NCBI GenBank assembly: GCA_018889975.1
Contig: CP076546.1
Location: 4,216,501-4,280,500 of the forward strand
DNA: 64,000 nt
Reading direction: 5' to 3'
DNA from: Bacillus sp. NP157
GTDB taxonomy: Bacteria > Pseudomonadota > Gammaproteobacteria > Xanthomonadales > Rhodanobacteraceae
This document shows positions 8,390-16,604 of this stretch, in pieces. The notes beneath the pieces were generated by a model, which was given only the letters and a program-made list of their open reading frames with translations, was not told the DNA's origin and searched no databases. A program made the translations under genes and the position numbers. Position 1 is the stretch's first letter. Each line of letters starts with the position of its first letter.

Positions 8390-9079
8390 ATGAGCCTCTC
8401 CGTCACGACTCCCGATGGCCGCTTCGATGCTTACGTCGCCATGCCCGCCCGTACGCCTGCACCGGTCGTGGTGGTGATCCAGGAGATCTTCGGCATCACC
8501 GATGGCATCCGCGCGATCGCCGACGGTCTGGCGCGCGACGGCTTCATCGCCGTGGCCCCCGACCTGTTCTGGCGCTTCCAGCCGCATATCGAGCTGTCGG
8601 AACATAGCGAAGCCGACTGGAACACGGCGCTCGGTTACTACATGAAGCTGGACATCGAGAAGGCGACCGACGACATCGTCGCCACGCTCGATGCCGCCCG
8701 TGCACTGCCAGACGCGAACGGAAAGGCCGGCGTTATGGGCTTCTGCCTCGGTGGCCTGCTCACCTTCCTCACAGTGGCGCGCGGCAAGGCCGACGCCGGC
8801 GTGGAATATTACGGCGGCCGCACCGAGGAATTCGTCGAGCGCGGCAAGGACATCAGCACGCCGCTGTTGATGCACCTGGCCGGCGAAGACGAGTTCATGA
8901 GCAAGGAAGCGAAGGCGACGATCAAGGCGACCCTCGAAGGCAATCCGCATGTGGAGATCCACGTGTACGCGGGGCGCAACCATGCCTTCGCCCGTCCGGG
9001 CGGCGATCACTACGACGCAGCGGATGCGGAAAAAGCCAATGCGCGCACGCGGGCGTTCCTGGCGGAAAAGCTGGGTTGA
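8390..9079 (+). CDS. Dienelactone hydrolase family protein
   Basis: This is a 229-residue alpha/beta hydrolase of the dienelactone hydrolase family. The catalytic triad is visible as Cys119 in GVMGFCLGGL (the cysteine nucleophile typical of dienelactone hydrolases), Asp167 in LAGEDEFM and His198 in GRNHAF. Family members hydrolyse dienelactone in chlorocatechol breakdown, but many genomic copies act on other esters or lactones, and no aromatic degradation genes are nearby. Two in-frame ATGs lie at 8384 and 8390; I chose 8390, which has GGA four to nine bases upstream and gives the usual MSLSVTTPDG start. Confidence 0.92.
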   Translation: MSLSVTTPDGRFDAYVAMPARTPAPVVVVIQEIFGITDGIRAIADGLARDGFIAVAPDLFWRFQPHIELSEHSEADWNTALGYYMKLDIEKATDDIVATLDAARALPDANGKAGVMGFCLGGLLTFLTVARGKADAGVEYYGGRTEEFVERGKDISTPLLMHLAGEDEFMSKEAKATIKATLEGNPHVEIHVYAGRNHAFARPGGDHYDAADAEKANARTRAFLAEKLG

Positions 9080-9095
9080 ACGCTACGGGTGCCGC

Positions 9096-9593
9096 CTAGA
9101 ACGGCGGCAACCCGTCCGCGAGCTTTTCGTGTTCCTTCAGCACGGGCAACTGCCCACGTGCGAAGTTGCGGATATCGGGGTCTTCGCCCTTGTCGGCTTC
9201 GAGCTGGTAGAGCCCCGTGGCCAGCTTGTGATCCTTGACCATCGCATCGGAGTAGGCGCGATCGAACTTCGCGCCCTGCAGGTCTTTCATCGCGTCGATT
9301 TCCTGCTGCTGCGCTGGCTCGGGCGCCACGGCGATCTGCACGCCCTTGCTGCCCGCCAGCTTGCCCAGTGCCTCGTTGCCACGGCTGTGGTCTTCAACCA
9401 TGCGGGCGGCGAACTTCTTGACCGAATCGCTGGATGCCTGGTCGGCGGCGAGCTTGCCCAGGGCGATCTCGGTGAGGCCGGCGCTGCTGGCGCGTCGCAC
9501 GAAGTCGGCATCGGCCGTGGCGATCTTCGCCGGCTGCTGCGCATGGGCCGCGACGGCGGCGAGGACAAGCACGACACAGGCAAGGCGGCGCAT
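9096..9593 (-). CDS. DUF4142 domain-containing exported protein
   Basis: This 165-residue protein has a signal peptide (MRRLACVVLVLAAVAAHA, cleavage after AHA near residue 18) and then a ferritin-like helical domain of the DUF4142 family. Typical features are FVRRASSAGLTEIALGKLA, KKFAARMVEDHSRGNEAL and a late FARGQLPVLKEHEKLA. Its role is unknown; periplasmic members are often near stress or envelope genes. The neighbour upstream on the same strand is a DUF1328 membrane protein, separated by a terminator-like hairpin. Confidence 0.9.
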   Translation of the reverse strand: MRRLACVVLVLAAVAAHAQQPAKIATADADFVRRASSAGLTEIALGKLAADQASSDSVKKFAARMVEDHSRGNEALGKLAGSKGVQIAVAPEPAQQQEIDAMKDLQGAKFDRAYSDAMVKDHKLATGLYQLEADKGEDPDIRNFARGQLPVLKEHEKLADGLPPF

Positions 9594-9614
9594 GGCGTTA
9601 CTCCGTCAGATAGA

Positions 9615-9645
9615 GAAACGCCCCGGCGTGGGGACGGGGCGTTTC
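9615..9645 (-). terminator. Hairpin between DUF1328 and DUF4142 genes
   Basis: GAAACGCCCC (9615-9624) and GGGGCGTTTC (9636-9645) form a perfect 10-bp stem with an 11-base loop. On the minus strand it follows the DUF1328 gene and ends in GTTTCTCT, a weak T-rich tail. It may therefore terminate the DUF1328 transcript or set the level of DUF4142 expression. Confidence 0.55.
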
Positions 9646-9669
9646 GTCAGCGGTGCGGGTTGGCTTGGG

Positions 9670-9843
9670 TTACAAGCGCGGCCCGCGACGCAGGCCACCG
9701 AACAGCAGCGACAGGATGAACAGGATCAGGAACACGACGAACAGGATCTTGGCGATGCTGGCGGCGCCGGCGGCGATGCCACCGAAGCCAAAGATCGCGG
9801 CAACGATCGCGACGATGAAAAATACAACGGCCCAATAAAGCAT
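9670..9843 (-). CDS. DUF1328 (UPF0391, YtjA-like) small membrane protein
   Basis: This 57-residue protein is mostly two hydrophobic helices (about residues 3-24 and 30-49) with the family core [20 protein letters not shown], then GGIAAGAA, and a basic C-terminus. The ATG at 9843 has AGGAGA six bases upstream, so the longer open frame to 9906 is not used. Members of this family are small inner-membrane proteins of unknown function, often induced by stress. Two adjacent palindromes lie about 100-140 bp upstream of its start. Confidence 0.88.
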   Translation of the reverse strand: MLYWAVVFFIVAIVAAIFGFGGIAAGAASIAKILFVVFLILFILSLLFGGLRRGPRL

Positions 9844-9943
9844 GGGATCTCTCCTAAAGATGGCAGGGTGCCTGACGGCCCTCTGCCGAGTCAGGTTGGG
9901 TGCCATTCGATCATCGGGATGCTGAAAGAGTCGTCTTCACGCG

Positions 9944-9986
9944 GTGAGACGTCGTCTCACTGGGTTTTGTCTTCGTGCTCACGAAG
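9944..9986. promoter_or_regulatory. Two adjacent short palindromes upstream of the DUF1328 gene
   Basis: GTGAGACG-T-CGTCTCAC (9944-9960) and CTTCGTG-CT-CACGAAG (9971-9986) are perfect inverted repeats separated by ten bases. They lie in the 329-bp gap between the DUF1328 start and the next gene end. They may be operators or RNA hairpins. Apart from these, one GTAG repeat and a terminator, I see nothing else in the gap. Confidence 0.4.
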
Positions 9987-10066
9987 CCTTGTGGGGGCTG
10001 AATGGAGCCGTAGGTTTACTTAGGTGGGGGGCGTTTTGGGGTCAGGAAACCGAGAGGGGGCCGGGA

Positions 10067-10088
10067 TCGCGCGCGGGCGCGCTCCTAC
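10067..10088 (-). repeat. GTAG-headed palindromic repeat, copy A
   Basis: One of nine 22-bp copies in the window of a repeat that begins GTAGGAGCGCGC and ends GCGCGCGA, here read on the minus strand with C in the variable CC/CT position. The arms are imperfectly self-complementary, as in bacterial REP sequences. It is a single, unpaired copy. Confidence 0.85.
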
Positions 10089-10123
10089 GGGAGCTGAATG
10101 ACTTTTTTTTGCGGGCACAAAAA

Positions 10124-10146
10124 AAGGCGCGGCAGGGCCGCGCCTT
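10124..10146 (-). terminator. Rho-independent terminator of the Ala/Pro-rich lipoprotein gene
   Basis: On the minus strand AAGGCGCGGC pairs perfectly with GCCGCGCCTT across a 3-base loop and is followed by a run of seven T. It begins 26 bases after the stop of the lipoprotein gene. This is one of the clearest intrinsic terminators in the window. Confidence 0.9.
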
Positions 10147-10172
10147 CTGGTGCCTCGCGATGGAGCGGGGGC

Positions 10173-10778
10173 TTACTTCTTCTTGACGTCGAACGACTGG
10201 TCGCCGACGGCCTTGCCGTTGAGCGAGATCGACACCTTGTACTTGCCTTCCGGCCACTCGTTCGGATTCTGGATCTTGAACGTGGTGACGGCCGGGCCGT
10301 CGGTGCTGATCGACTGGCTGATGTCGCTGACCGTGGTGCTGGTCTCGCCGTCCTGGTAGGTCCACTTGGCGTTGAGCGTGGCGCCGGCGGTGCTGCCTTC
10401 GGTGGCGACCGAGGCGTAGATGGTCTTCTCGTTCGGTGCGAAGGCGGTCTTGGCCTTGGCGACCTTCTTGTCGGCGCCGACGGCGCTGCCGAGGGTCACC
10501 GAGCCGACCTTGAGCGTCTCGCTGGCGGCGACCGGGGCCGGGGCGGCCGTCGGGGCGGCCGGGGTGGCAGCGGCGGCAGCGGCCGAGGTGGCGCTGGCCG
10601 GGGCGGTAGCGGCCGGGGCAGTGCTGGCGGCGGCCGGAGCAGCAGCCGGAGCCGCCGGGGCGGTCGAGGCAGCGGCCGGGGCCGGGGTCTGCTCTTCCTT
10701 CTTGCCGCAAGCGGTCAGGACCAGGAGGCCGGCCAGGGTGGCCGTGGCGAGGGCGGGCGTGCGGAAGGAAAGCTTCAT
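10173..10778 (-). CDS. Putative lipoprotein with Ala/Pro-rich linker
   Basis: This 201-residue protein has a lipoprotein signal (LVLTACGKK, lipidated Cys24). A low-complexity Ala/Pro/Thr linker of about 60 residues follows, then a compact domain of about 110 residues with a beta-rich look that ends in SFDVKKK. I do not recognise the domain. Segments such as AKWTYQDGETSTTVSDISQ and EWPEGKYKVSISLNGK suggest an immunoglobulin-like fold that may bind something at the cell surface or periplasm. It has its own strong terminator and lies alone between DUF1328 and queF. Confidence 0.82.
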   Translation of the reverse strand: MKLSFRTPALATATLAGLLVLTACGKKEEQTPAPAAASTAPAAPAAAPAAASTAPAATAPASATSAAAAAATPAAPTAAPAPVAASETLKVGSVTLGSAVGADKKVAKAKTAFAPNEKTIYASVATEGSTAGATLNAKWTYQDGETSTTVSDISQSISTDGPAVTTFKIQNPNEWPEGKYKVSISLNGKAVGDQSFDVKKK

Positions 10779-10898
10779 GTCTGGATTCCGGAATAAACGA
10801 ATACGTGGACGGGACGAGGGAAGTCCCTCAGCCGCGGCAGGTTACAGGCTACACAACTAAAGGCAAGACCAATGAAGAGTGCATGAATGCGCGGTTCA

Positions 10899-11726
10899 TC
10901 ATTGGCGCGCGCCGCGCGGATTCCCGGGCACTTCGGCGGGGTCCGTGCTGCGGAATGGGTTGATGTCCAGGCCGCCGCGACGGGTGTACCGGGCATAGAC
11001 CGCCAGCTCGCGCGGGGCGCAGCGGTCGCGCACGTCCATGAAGATCCGCTCCACGCACTGTTCGTGGAATTCGGTATGCGTGCGGAACGAGACCAGGTAG
11101 CGGAGCAGGCCGGCGCGGTCGATCGGCGCACCGGTGTAGCGGATCTGCACGCTGCCCCAGTCCGGCTGGCCGGTGACCGGGCAGTTCGAACGCAGAAGGT
11201 GCGAGACCAGCACTTCGCGGACGTCGCCTTCGTGGGTGCCGAGAAAATCGGCGCGCGGCGGGCCGTAGCAGTCGAAGTCGAGGTCCTGGTCGTCGAGCAG
11301 GATGCCCTCCGGCTCGGACAGCGCCGTGCCGGACAGCTCCTCCGGCGCATGCAGGACGACCCCGGCCGGGCCACCGGCCGCCGCGGAGAGGTCCCGCACG
11401 AGGATGTCGCGCAACGCATCGCGGTCGGCGAGCACTTCCTGGGCGAAGCTGTTCAGGTACAGCTTGAACGACTTCGATTCGACGATGTGGGGGGTGGTGG
11501 CCGGGAAGCGGAATTCCGCCACGGCCACCATCGGCTTGCCGCGCGGGTCCAGCCAGCTCAGTTCGTAGCCATTCCAGATGTCGACGCCGTGGAACGGCAG
11601 CGCATCGCCATCCACGCCGATCTCGTCACGCTTGGCCTGGCGGGGGATGGGGAAGAGCAGGGCCGGATCGTAGCGGTCGGCGTACGTGGTGGCCTTGCCC
11701 AGCGGCGAATGGTCGGGGGACGACAT
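10899..11726 (-). CDS. queF: NADPH-dependent 7-cyano-7-deazaguanine reductase
   Basis: QueF reduces the nitrile of preQ0 to the amine preQ1 in queuosine tRNA modification. The 275-residue protein is of the long two-domain type found in E. coli. The early block [17 protein letters not shown] and the QueF motif [12 protein letters not shown] (residues 83-94) are visible, as are the catalytic Cys182 in [14 protein letters not shown] and the substrate Glu in [11 protein letters not shown] chose the ATG at 11726, which gives the usual MSS- start. A perfect 12-bp inverted repeat covers this start codon, and a TATAAT box lies just upstream of it. Confidence 0.95.
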   Translation of the reverse strand: MSSPDHSPLGKATTYADRYDPALLFPIPRQAKRDEIGVDGDALPFHGVDIWNGYELSWLDPRGKPMVAVAEFRFPATTPHIVESKSFKLYLNSFAQEVLADRDALRDILVRDLSAAAGGPAGVVLHAPEELSGTALSEPEGILLDDQDLDFDCYGPPRADFLGTHEGDVREVLVSHLLRSNCPVTGQPDWGSVQIRYTGAPIDRAGLLRYLVSFRTHTEFHEQCVERIFMDVRDRCAPRELAVYARYTRRGGLDINPFRSTDPAEVPGNPRGARQ

Positions 11727-11755
11727 GGCGGTTTGCCGGTGATGCAAACCGCCAT
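11725..11755 (-). promoter_or_regulatory. 12-bp inverted repeat over the queF start codon
   Basis: ATGGCGGTTTGC (11725-11736) and GCAAACCGCCAT (11744-11755) are perfect reverse complements with a 7-base spacer. The right-hand arm on the map overlaps a TATAAT box on the minus strand (11759-11754) and the left arm contains the queF ATG. It could be an operator over the promoter, or in read-through RNA a hairpin that hides the start codon. Confidence 0.6.
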
Positions 11756-11759
11756 TATA
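11754..11759 (-). promoter_or_regulatory. Candidate -10 box of queF
   Basis: A perfect TATAAT on the minus strand lies 27 bases before the queF ATG. No convincing -35 box sits at the right spacing, which would fall in the end of the aldo/keto reductase gene. queF may also be read from the upstream genes. Confidence 0.45.
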
Positions 11760-11767
11760 CGGCCCGG

Positions 11768-12756
<989 letters not shown>

Positions 12757-12760
<4 letters not shown>

Positions 12761-13167
12761 GCGTGCTTCCTCCGGGGAGTGGGGGTGGCGATCGCGGGAT
12801 CGCCGTACATGGAGCGGTAAAGCGCAATCTTCTCGTCGAGCCGCGCGATCGATTCGGTGAGCGATTCCAGCTGGTCGCGCAGGTGGGCGGCGTGGCGTTC
12901 GAGCAGGTCGCCGCGGGCGACGATGCTGTCGGGCGTCTCGCCGAGCCGGCGCAGGCGTGAATATTCCTGGATGTCGCGCATCGGCATGCCGGTGCTGCGC
13001 AAGCGCAGCACGAACTGGATGAAGCGCATTTCGGCTTCGCCGTACACGCGCTGGCCGTTTCGTCGCGGGACCGGGTCAATCAACCCGATCTGCTCGTAGT
13101 AGCGCAGGGTGTAGGCCGTGAGGCCGGTGGCGGTGGCCGCCTCGGCGATGGTCAGGGATGTGGGCAT
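12757..13167 (-). CDS. MerR-family transcriptional regulator
   Basis: This 136-residue protein has the N-terminal MerR winged helix ([20 protein letters not shown], residues 6-25) with the conserved RYYEQIGLI, then a dimerisation coiled coil with [15 protein letters not shown]. There are no Cys residues for metal sensing, which places it with the AdhR/NmlR-like aldehyde or electrophile regulators. A perfect MerR-type operator sits in its own promoter. The downstream aldo/keto reductase overlaps its stop codon. Confidence 0.92.
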
Positions 13168-13174
13168 GACGGGA

Positions 13175-13205
13175 AGCGTAAGGCTTAGAGTGCGCTCTAA
13201 GTCAA
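13175..13205 (-). promoter_or_regulatory. MerR-type promoter and operator
   Basis: On the minus strand TTGACT (13205-13200) and TACGCT (13180-13175) are separated by 19 bases, the overlong spacer typical of MerR-activated promoters. The spacer holds the inverted repeat CTTAGAG-N4-CTCTAAG (13184-13201). The operator lies 17 bp upstream of the merR gene, which indicates autoregulation and control of the aldo/keto reductase. Confidence 0.82.
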
Positions 13206-13260
13206 ATGCTTTTGGTGATGCGGGGGATTGGCGGGGCGAAGGGATGGGCGGTGGGGTGGG

Positions 13261-13282
13261 TCGCGCGCGGGCGCGCTCCTAC
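13261..13282 (-). repeat. GTAG-headed palindromic repeat, copy B
   Basis: A 22-bp copy in minus orientation, single, 17 bp downstream of the DUF779 stop codon and in the gap before the MerR promoter. It may act as a transcript-end hairpin for the alcohol oxidation operon. Confidence 0.85.
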
Positions 13283-13299
13283 AAGGGGGAGGGGATCCG

Positions 13300-13671
13300 T
13301 TAGAAGCGGCCGGCGGCGACCAGGGCGTTGACTTCCTCGTCGGTGAACAGGCGGGAGCGGGTGAGGAAGCGGACGCCTTCGCCGTTTTCCAGCGAGAACA
13401 TGCCGCCCCTCCCCGGCACCACGTCGATGATCAGCTGGGTGTGCTTCCAGTACTCGTACTGGGAGGGGCTCATGTAGAACGCGGCGTCCGCGATCGTGCC
13501 GAGCAGCACGTCGCGGTCGCCGACGATGAAATCCCCGGTCGGGTAGCACATGGGGGACGAGCCGTCGCAGCAGCCGCCGGACTGGTGGAACAAGAGTTCA
13601 CCGTGCCGTTCGCGCAGGCGTTGCACCAGTGCGACGGCGGCCGGGGTGGCGATGACCTTCTCGATGTCCAT
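13300..13671 (-). CDS. DUF779 domain-containing protein
   Basis: This 123-residue protein belongs to the DUF779 family, which is commonly encoded next to ExaC/AcoD-type acetaldehyde dehydrogenases. The conserved cysteine cluster is HQSGGCCDGSSPMCYP (residues 29-44), followed by GDFIVGDRDVLLG and YEYWKHTQLIIDVV. The role is unknown; the Cys pattern suggests a metal-binding or redox accessory protein. Here it is the last gene of an operon whose first gene is such an aldehyde dehydrogenase, 31 bp after the XoxJ-cytochrome fusion. Confidence 0.92.
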   Translation of the reverse strand: MDIEKVIATPAAVALVQRLRERHGELLFHQSGGCCDGSSPMCYPTGDFIVGDRDVLLGTIADAAFYMSPSQYEYWKHTQLIIDVVPGRGGMFSLENGEGVRFLTRSRLFTDEEVNALVAAGRF

Positions 13672-13702
13672 GGCGGTGCTCCGCGGTGGGGTCAGTGGGC
13701 AG

Positions 13703-14869
13703 TCAGTGGGCGTTGGACGTCAGCGGTACCTTCGACTGCTTCGCTTCGTCGAAGGTGAGCTTGGTGCTGCCCGGCGGGTAGCCGTTCTCGCGCAGCAGGA
13801 AGGCCATGATTTCCACGTAGTCGTCCTGTGGCAGGCTGGCCGGCTGGGTCGCCGGCATGTTCTGCGAGACGATGGTGAAGATGTCGCCGACGTGGAAGTT
13901 GGCCTGCGGATTGGCGAAGTGCGGTCCCTTCAGCGCGGGTCCGGCGCGACCTTCCAGGGTCGGACCATGGCACTGCGCGCAGTTGTCGGAATACTTCGTC
14001 GCGCCCGAATCGGCCTGTGCCGTGGTGTAGAGCGCTGGCGCCGCGGCGGTGTCCTTCTTTGCCGCCGCACAGGCCAGGCCCGTAGGCTCGCCGGGGCGCC
14101 GCCACAAGGCGTTGCGGCGATCCGGTCGTGCCGAGGCGGCCATCGCCACGGGGGCGAGCAGCCTGGCCATGCTGCCGTCGGCGCGCAATGCCGCGACCGC
14201 GCTTTCGAACTGGCGTGCGGCAGCGGCGTGGGCGTCGTCGTACAACGCGACGAGGTCGAAGCGTGCATGCGGCTCGGTGAGTTCGACGGTACGGAAGCGT
14301 CCGGCCTGCTTCTTGAGGAAGCCGGCGACCGTGGGTCCCCACACCATGGCCGCGCCCACCTTGCCGTCGGCCAGGGCTTTCAGCCCATCGTCGTCGGTGA
14401 GGTGCACGTCGGCGACCAGGCCGGGATGGTCGGCGAAGTACAGGTTCGGCGTGGTCTGGTAGGTCACCGCGATGCGCGTGCCCTTGCCGACGCTGGCCAG
14501 CGAGGTGGCCTTGTCCGCCGCGGGCAGCACTAGCAGGAAACCCGTGTGCCCATAGGCCTGGGTGGCCTTCAGGCCTTCGGGCACGCCCGGCGCGTCGGCA
14601 TCGACCGGGAAGCCGAGCACGAGGTCACAGGAGGACTTCGCCAGCGCGTTGAACTCCTTCAGGTCGAAACCGTCGTCGTCCCCGCTTCCATCGAAGTAGT
14701 GGATCTTCGCCCGGGCGTGGTCGTGCGCGCCCACGGCCTGCGCCACGCCGACGTCGGCATGGGCAAGCGGGCTGGCGCGATCCACGCAGACCGTGAGGTC
14801 CGCTGCGCGTGCGGCGATGACGACGAAGGGCAGGGTGGCCGCGAGCGCGACCAGGTATCGAATTTTCAT
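13703..14869 (-). CDS. XoxJ/MoxJ-like periplasmic protein fused to cytochrome c
   Basis: This 388-residue exported protein has a signal peptide (cleavage near AARA, residue 22) and a periplasmic-binding-like domain of about 235 residues. That domain resembles the quinoprotein-dehydrogenase-associated substrate-binding proteins (MoxJ/XoxJ), with CVDRASPLA near the N-terminus and GFPVDADAPGVPEGL. A C-terminal class I cytochrome c domain follows, with haem motif CAQCH (Cys297, Cys300, His301) and likely axial Met in QNMPATQPA. In methylotrophs XoxJ is thought to activate or assemble the dehydrogenase, and XoxG is a separate electron acceptor; here both functions appear fused. It lies 11 bp after the PQQ alcohol dehydrogenase gene. 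Confidence 0.88.
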   Translation of the reverse strand: MKIRYLVALAATLPFVVIAARAADLTVCVDRASPLAHADVGVAQAVGAHDHARAKIHYFDGSGDDDGFDLKEFNALAKSSCDLVLGFPVDADAPGVPEGLKATQAYGHTGFLLVLPAADKATSLASVGKGTRIAVTYQTTPNLYFADHPGLVADVHLTDDDGLKALADGKVGAAMVWGPTVAGFLKKQAGRFRTVELTEPHARFDLVALYDDAHAAAARQFESAVAALRADGSMARLLAPVAMAASARPDRRNALWRRPGEPTGLACAAAKKDTAAAPALYTTAQADSGATKYSDNCAQCHGPTLEGRAGPALKGPHFANPQANFHVGDIFTIVSQNMPATQPASLPQDDYVEIMAFLLRENGYPPGSTKLTFDEAKQSKVPLTSNAH

Positions 14870-14880
14870 GCGTCGCCTCC

Positions 14881-16581
14881 TTACAGCGAGAACACGTAGA
14901 GATGGCCGCCGAGCGGGATGTTGCGCACGCGCGGATCCTTCGCCATGTCACCGCCCCAGATCGGCACGCCGCCGCCCCAGCCGGCATACACCGCGACGTA
15001 TTGCTTGCCGCCGACGCGCCACGTGCTGGGCACGCCGAGCACGCCGGAGGTCATCTGCGGGCTCTTCCACAGCACCTTGCCGGTCTTTGCGTCGAACGCG
15101 TAGAGATAGCCGTCGGCCGATCCGGAGAACACCAGGCCGCCCGCGGTGCTGAGCATGCCGCCGTTCCACGGCAGCGCCGACGGATGGCGCCACGCCTGCT
15201 TGCCGGTGTTCACGTCGATCGCCTGCACGGAACCCCAGGTGTCCTTGTTTTCAGGGTCCGCGACGACCTTGAAGGTTTCGCCCAGGAACGGCAGGCCGGC
15301 CTTGTAGCTCACCGTCGCACCCTTCATGGTCATGCAGGTGTGCAGGGTCGGCACGTACGCGAGATGGGTCTGCGGGTCCACGGAGATGGGCCACCAGTTC
15401 TTGCCACCGAGGAAGCTGGGGCAGGTGAACACTTCCTTGTCGACGGTGGGTCGCATCGCCGGGTCGGTCTGCGGCTTGCCATCCTTGAAACCCGACACCG
15501 ACGTGGCGTGGGCGAACTTCTCGGCGTAGATCAGCTTGCCGTCGTTGCGGTCGATCGCGTAGAACCAGCCATTGCGGCTCGCGGTGACCAGCGCCTTGTG
15601 CTTCGTTCCCTTGTAGTCGATGTCGGTGAGCACGATTTCATTCGTGCCGTCGTAGTCCCAGCTGTCGTTCGGCGTGTACTGGTAGTGCCACTTGATCTTG
15701 CCGCTGCCGGGATTCATTGCGATCACCGAGTCGGTGTACAGGTTGTCACCCGGGCGCAGCGTGGCCAGCCAGGGGCCGGGATTGCCGACGCCCCAGAACA
15801 AGGTGTCGGTCTCGGCGTCGTAGCTGCCGGTCAGCCAGGTGGCACCGCCGCCGGTCTTGTACGCGCCTTCGGGCCAGGTATCGCCGCCCGGTTCGTTCGG
15901 CGCCGGGACGGTGTGCTGCTTCCACACCTGCTTGCCGGTCTTCGCATCCAGCGCTTCGACGTAACCGCGCGCGCCATACTCACCGCCGGAAACACCGACG
16001 ATCACCTTGCCCTTGACCACCAGCGGGGCCAGCGTCATCGCATAGCCGACATCGGGCGCGCTCAGTTCCACGTTCCACGCGACCTTGCCGGTCTTCGCGT
16101 CCAGCGCCACCACGCGGTTATCCAGCGTGGCCATGTAGACCTTGTCTTCGTAGAGCGCCACGCCGCGGTTCACCACGTCGCAGCAGATGGTCTTCAGCCC
16201 GGTGTTCGACAGGTCGTGTTCGTACTTCCACAACAGCTTGCCGGTGGACGCCTGGAAGGCGAGCAACTGGTTCTTCGGCGTGGTGATGAAGAGGAAGTCG
16301 CCGTTGACGATCGGTGGGGCCTCGTGGCCCATGTCGAAGCCGGTCTTGTAATCCCAGGCCGGCTTGAGGCTGGTGACGTTGCCGGTGTTGATGGCATCGA
16401 ACGGTGCGAAGCCTGAACTGCCGTAGTCGCGGCGGTACATGAGCCAGCCATCGTCCTGGGCGGCGTTCTTCAGCCGGGCGTCCGTTACCGGCTGGTAGTC
16501 GCCCGACGCGGCGACGGCGGAGGCCGTGGCGACGAGGGACGCAAGCAGTGCGGCAAGTTGTCTGTTTCGCATGGGCGACAT
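14881..16581 (-). CDS. PQQ-dependent alcohol dehydrogenase, lanthanide type (PedH/XoxF-like)
   Basis: This 566-residue periplasmic quinoprotein oxidises primary alcohols. It has a signal peptide (cleavage near AVAA, residue 24) and an eight-bladed propeller with the tryptophan-docking repeats (DAKTGKVAW, DAKTGKQVWK, DVNTGKQAWR, DAKTGKVLWK). The vicinal disulfide pair that faces PQQ is Cys133-Cys134 in TICCDVVNRG. The catalytic base is Asp309 in NDSWDYDGTNE, and Asp311 two residues later is the extra acid that marks lanthanide-dependent enzymes; calcium enzymes have Ala or Ser there. No cytochrome domain is attached. I chose the ATG at 16581 because AGGAG lies seven bases before it; the frame upstream is not coding. 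It lies between the TonB receptor and XoxJ-cytochrome genes. Confidence 0.93.
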   Translation of the reverse strand: MSPMRNRQLAALLASLVATASAVAASGDYQPVTDARLKNAAQDDGWLMYRRDYGSSGFAPFDAINTGNVTSLKPAWDYKTGFDMGHEAPPIVNGDFLFITTPKNQLLAFQASTGKLLWKYEHDLSNTGLKTICCDVVNRGVALYEDKVYMATLDNRVVALDAKTGKVAWNVELSAPDVGYAMTLAPLVVKGKVIVGVSGGEYGARGYVEALDAKTGKQVWKQHTVPAPNEPGGDTWPEGAYKTGGGATWLTGSYDAETDTLFWGVGNPGPWLATLRPGDNLYTDSVIAMNPGSGKIKWHYQYTPNDSWDYDGTNEIVLTDIDYKGTKHKALVTASRNGWFYAIDRNDGKLIYAEKFAHATSVSGFKDGKPQTDPAMRPTVDKEVFTCPSFLGGKNWWPISVDPQTHLAYVPTLHTCMTMKGATVSYKAGLPFLGETFKVVADPENKDTWGSVQAIDVNTGKQAWRHPSALPWNGGMLSTAGGLVFSGSADGYLYAFDAKTGKVLWKSPQMTSGVLGVPSTWRVGGKQYVAVYAGWGGGVPIWGGDMAKDPRVRNIPLGGHLYVFSL

Positions 16582-16604
16582 GGCATGGCTCCTGTAGCGT
16601 GGGA

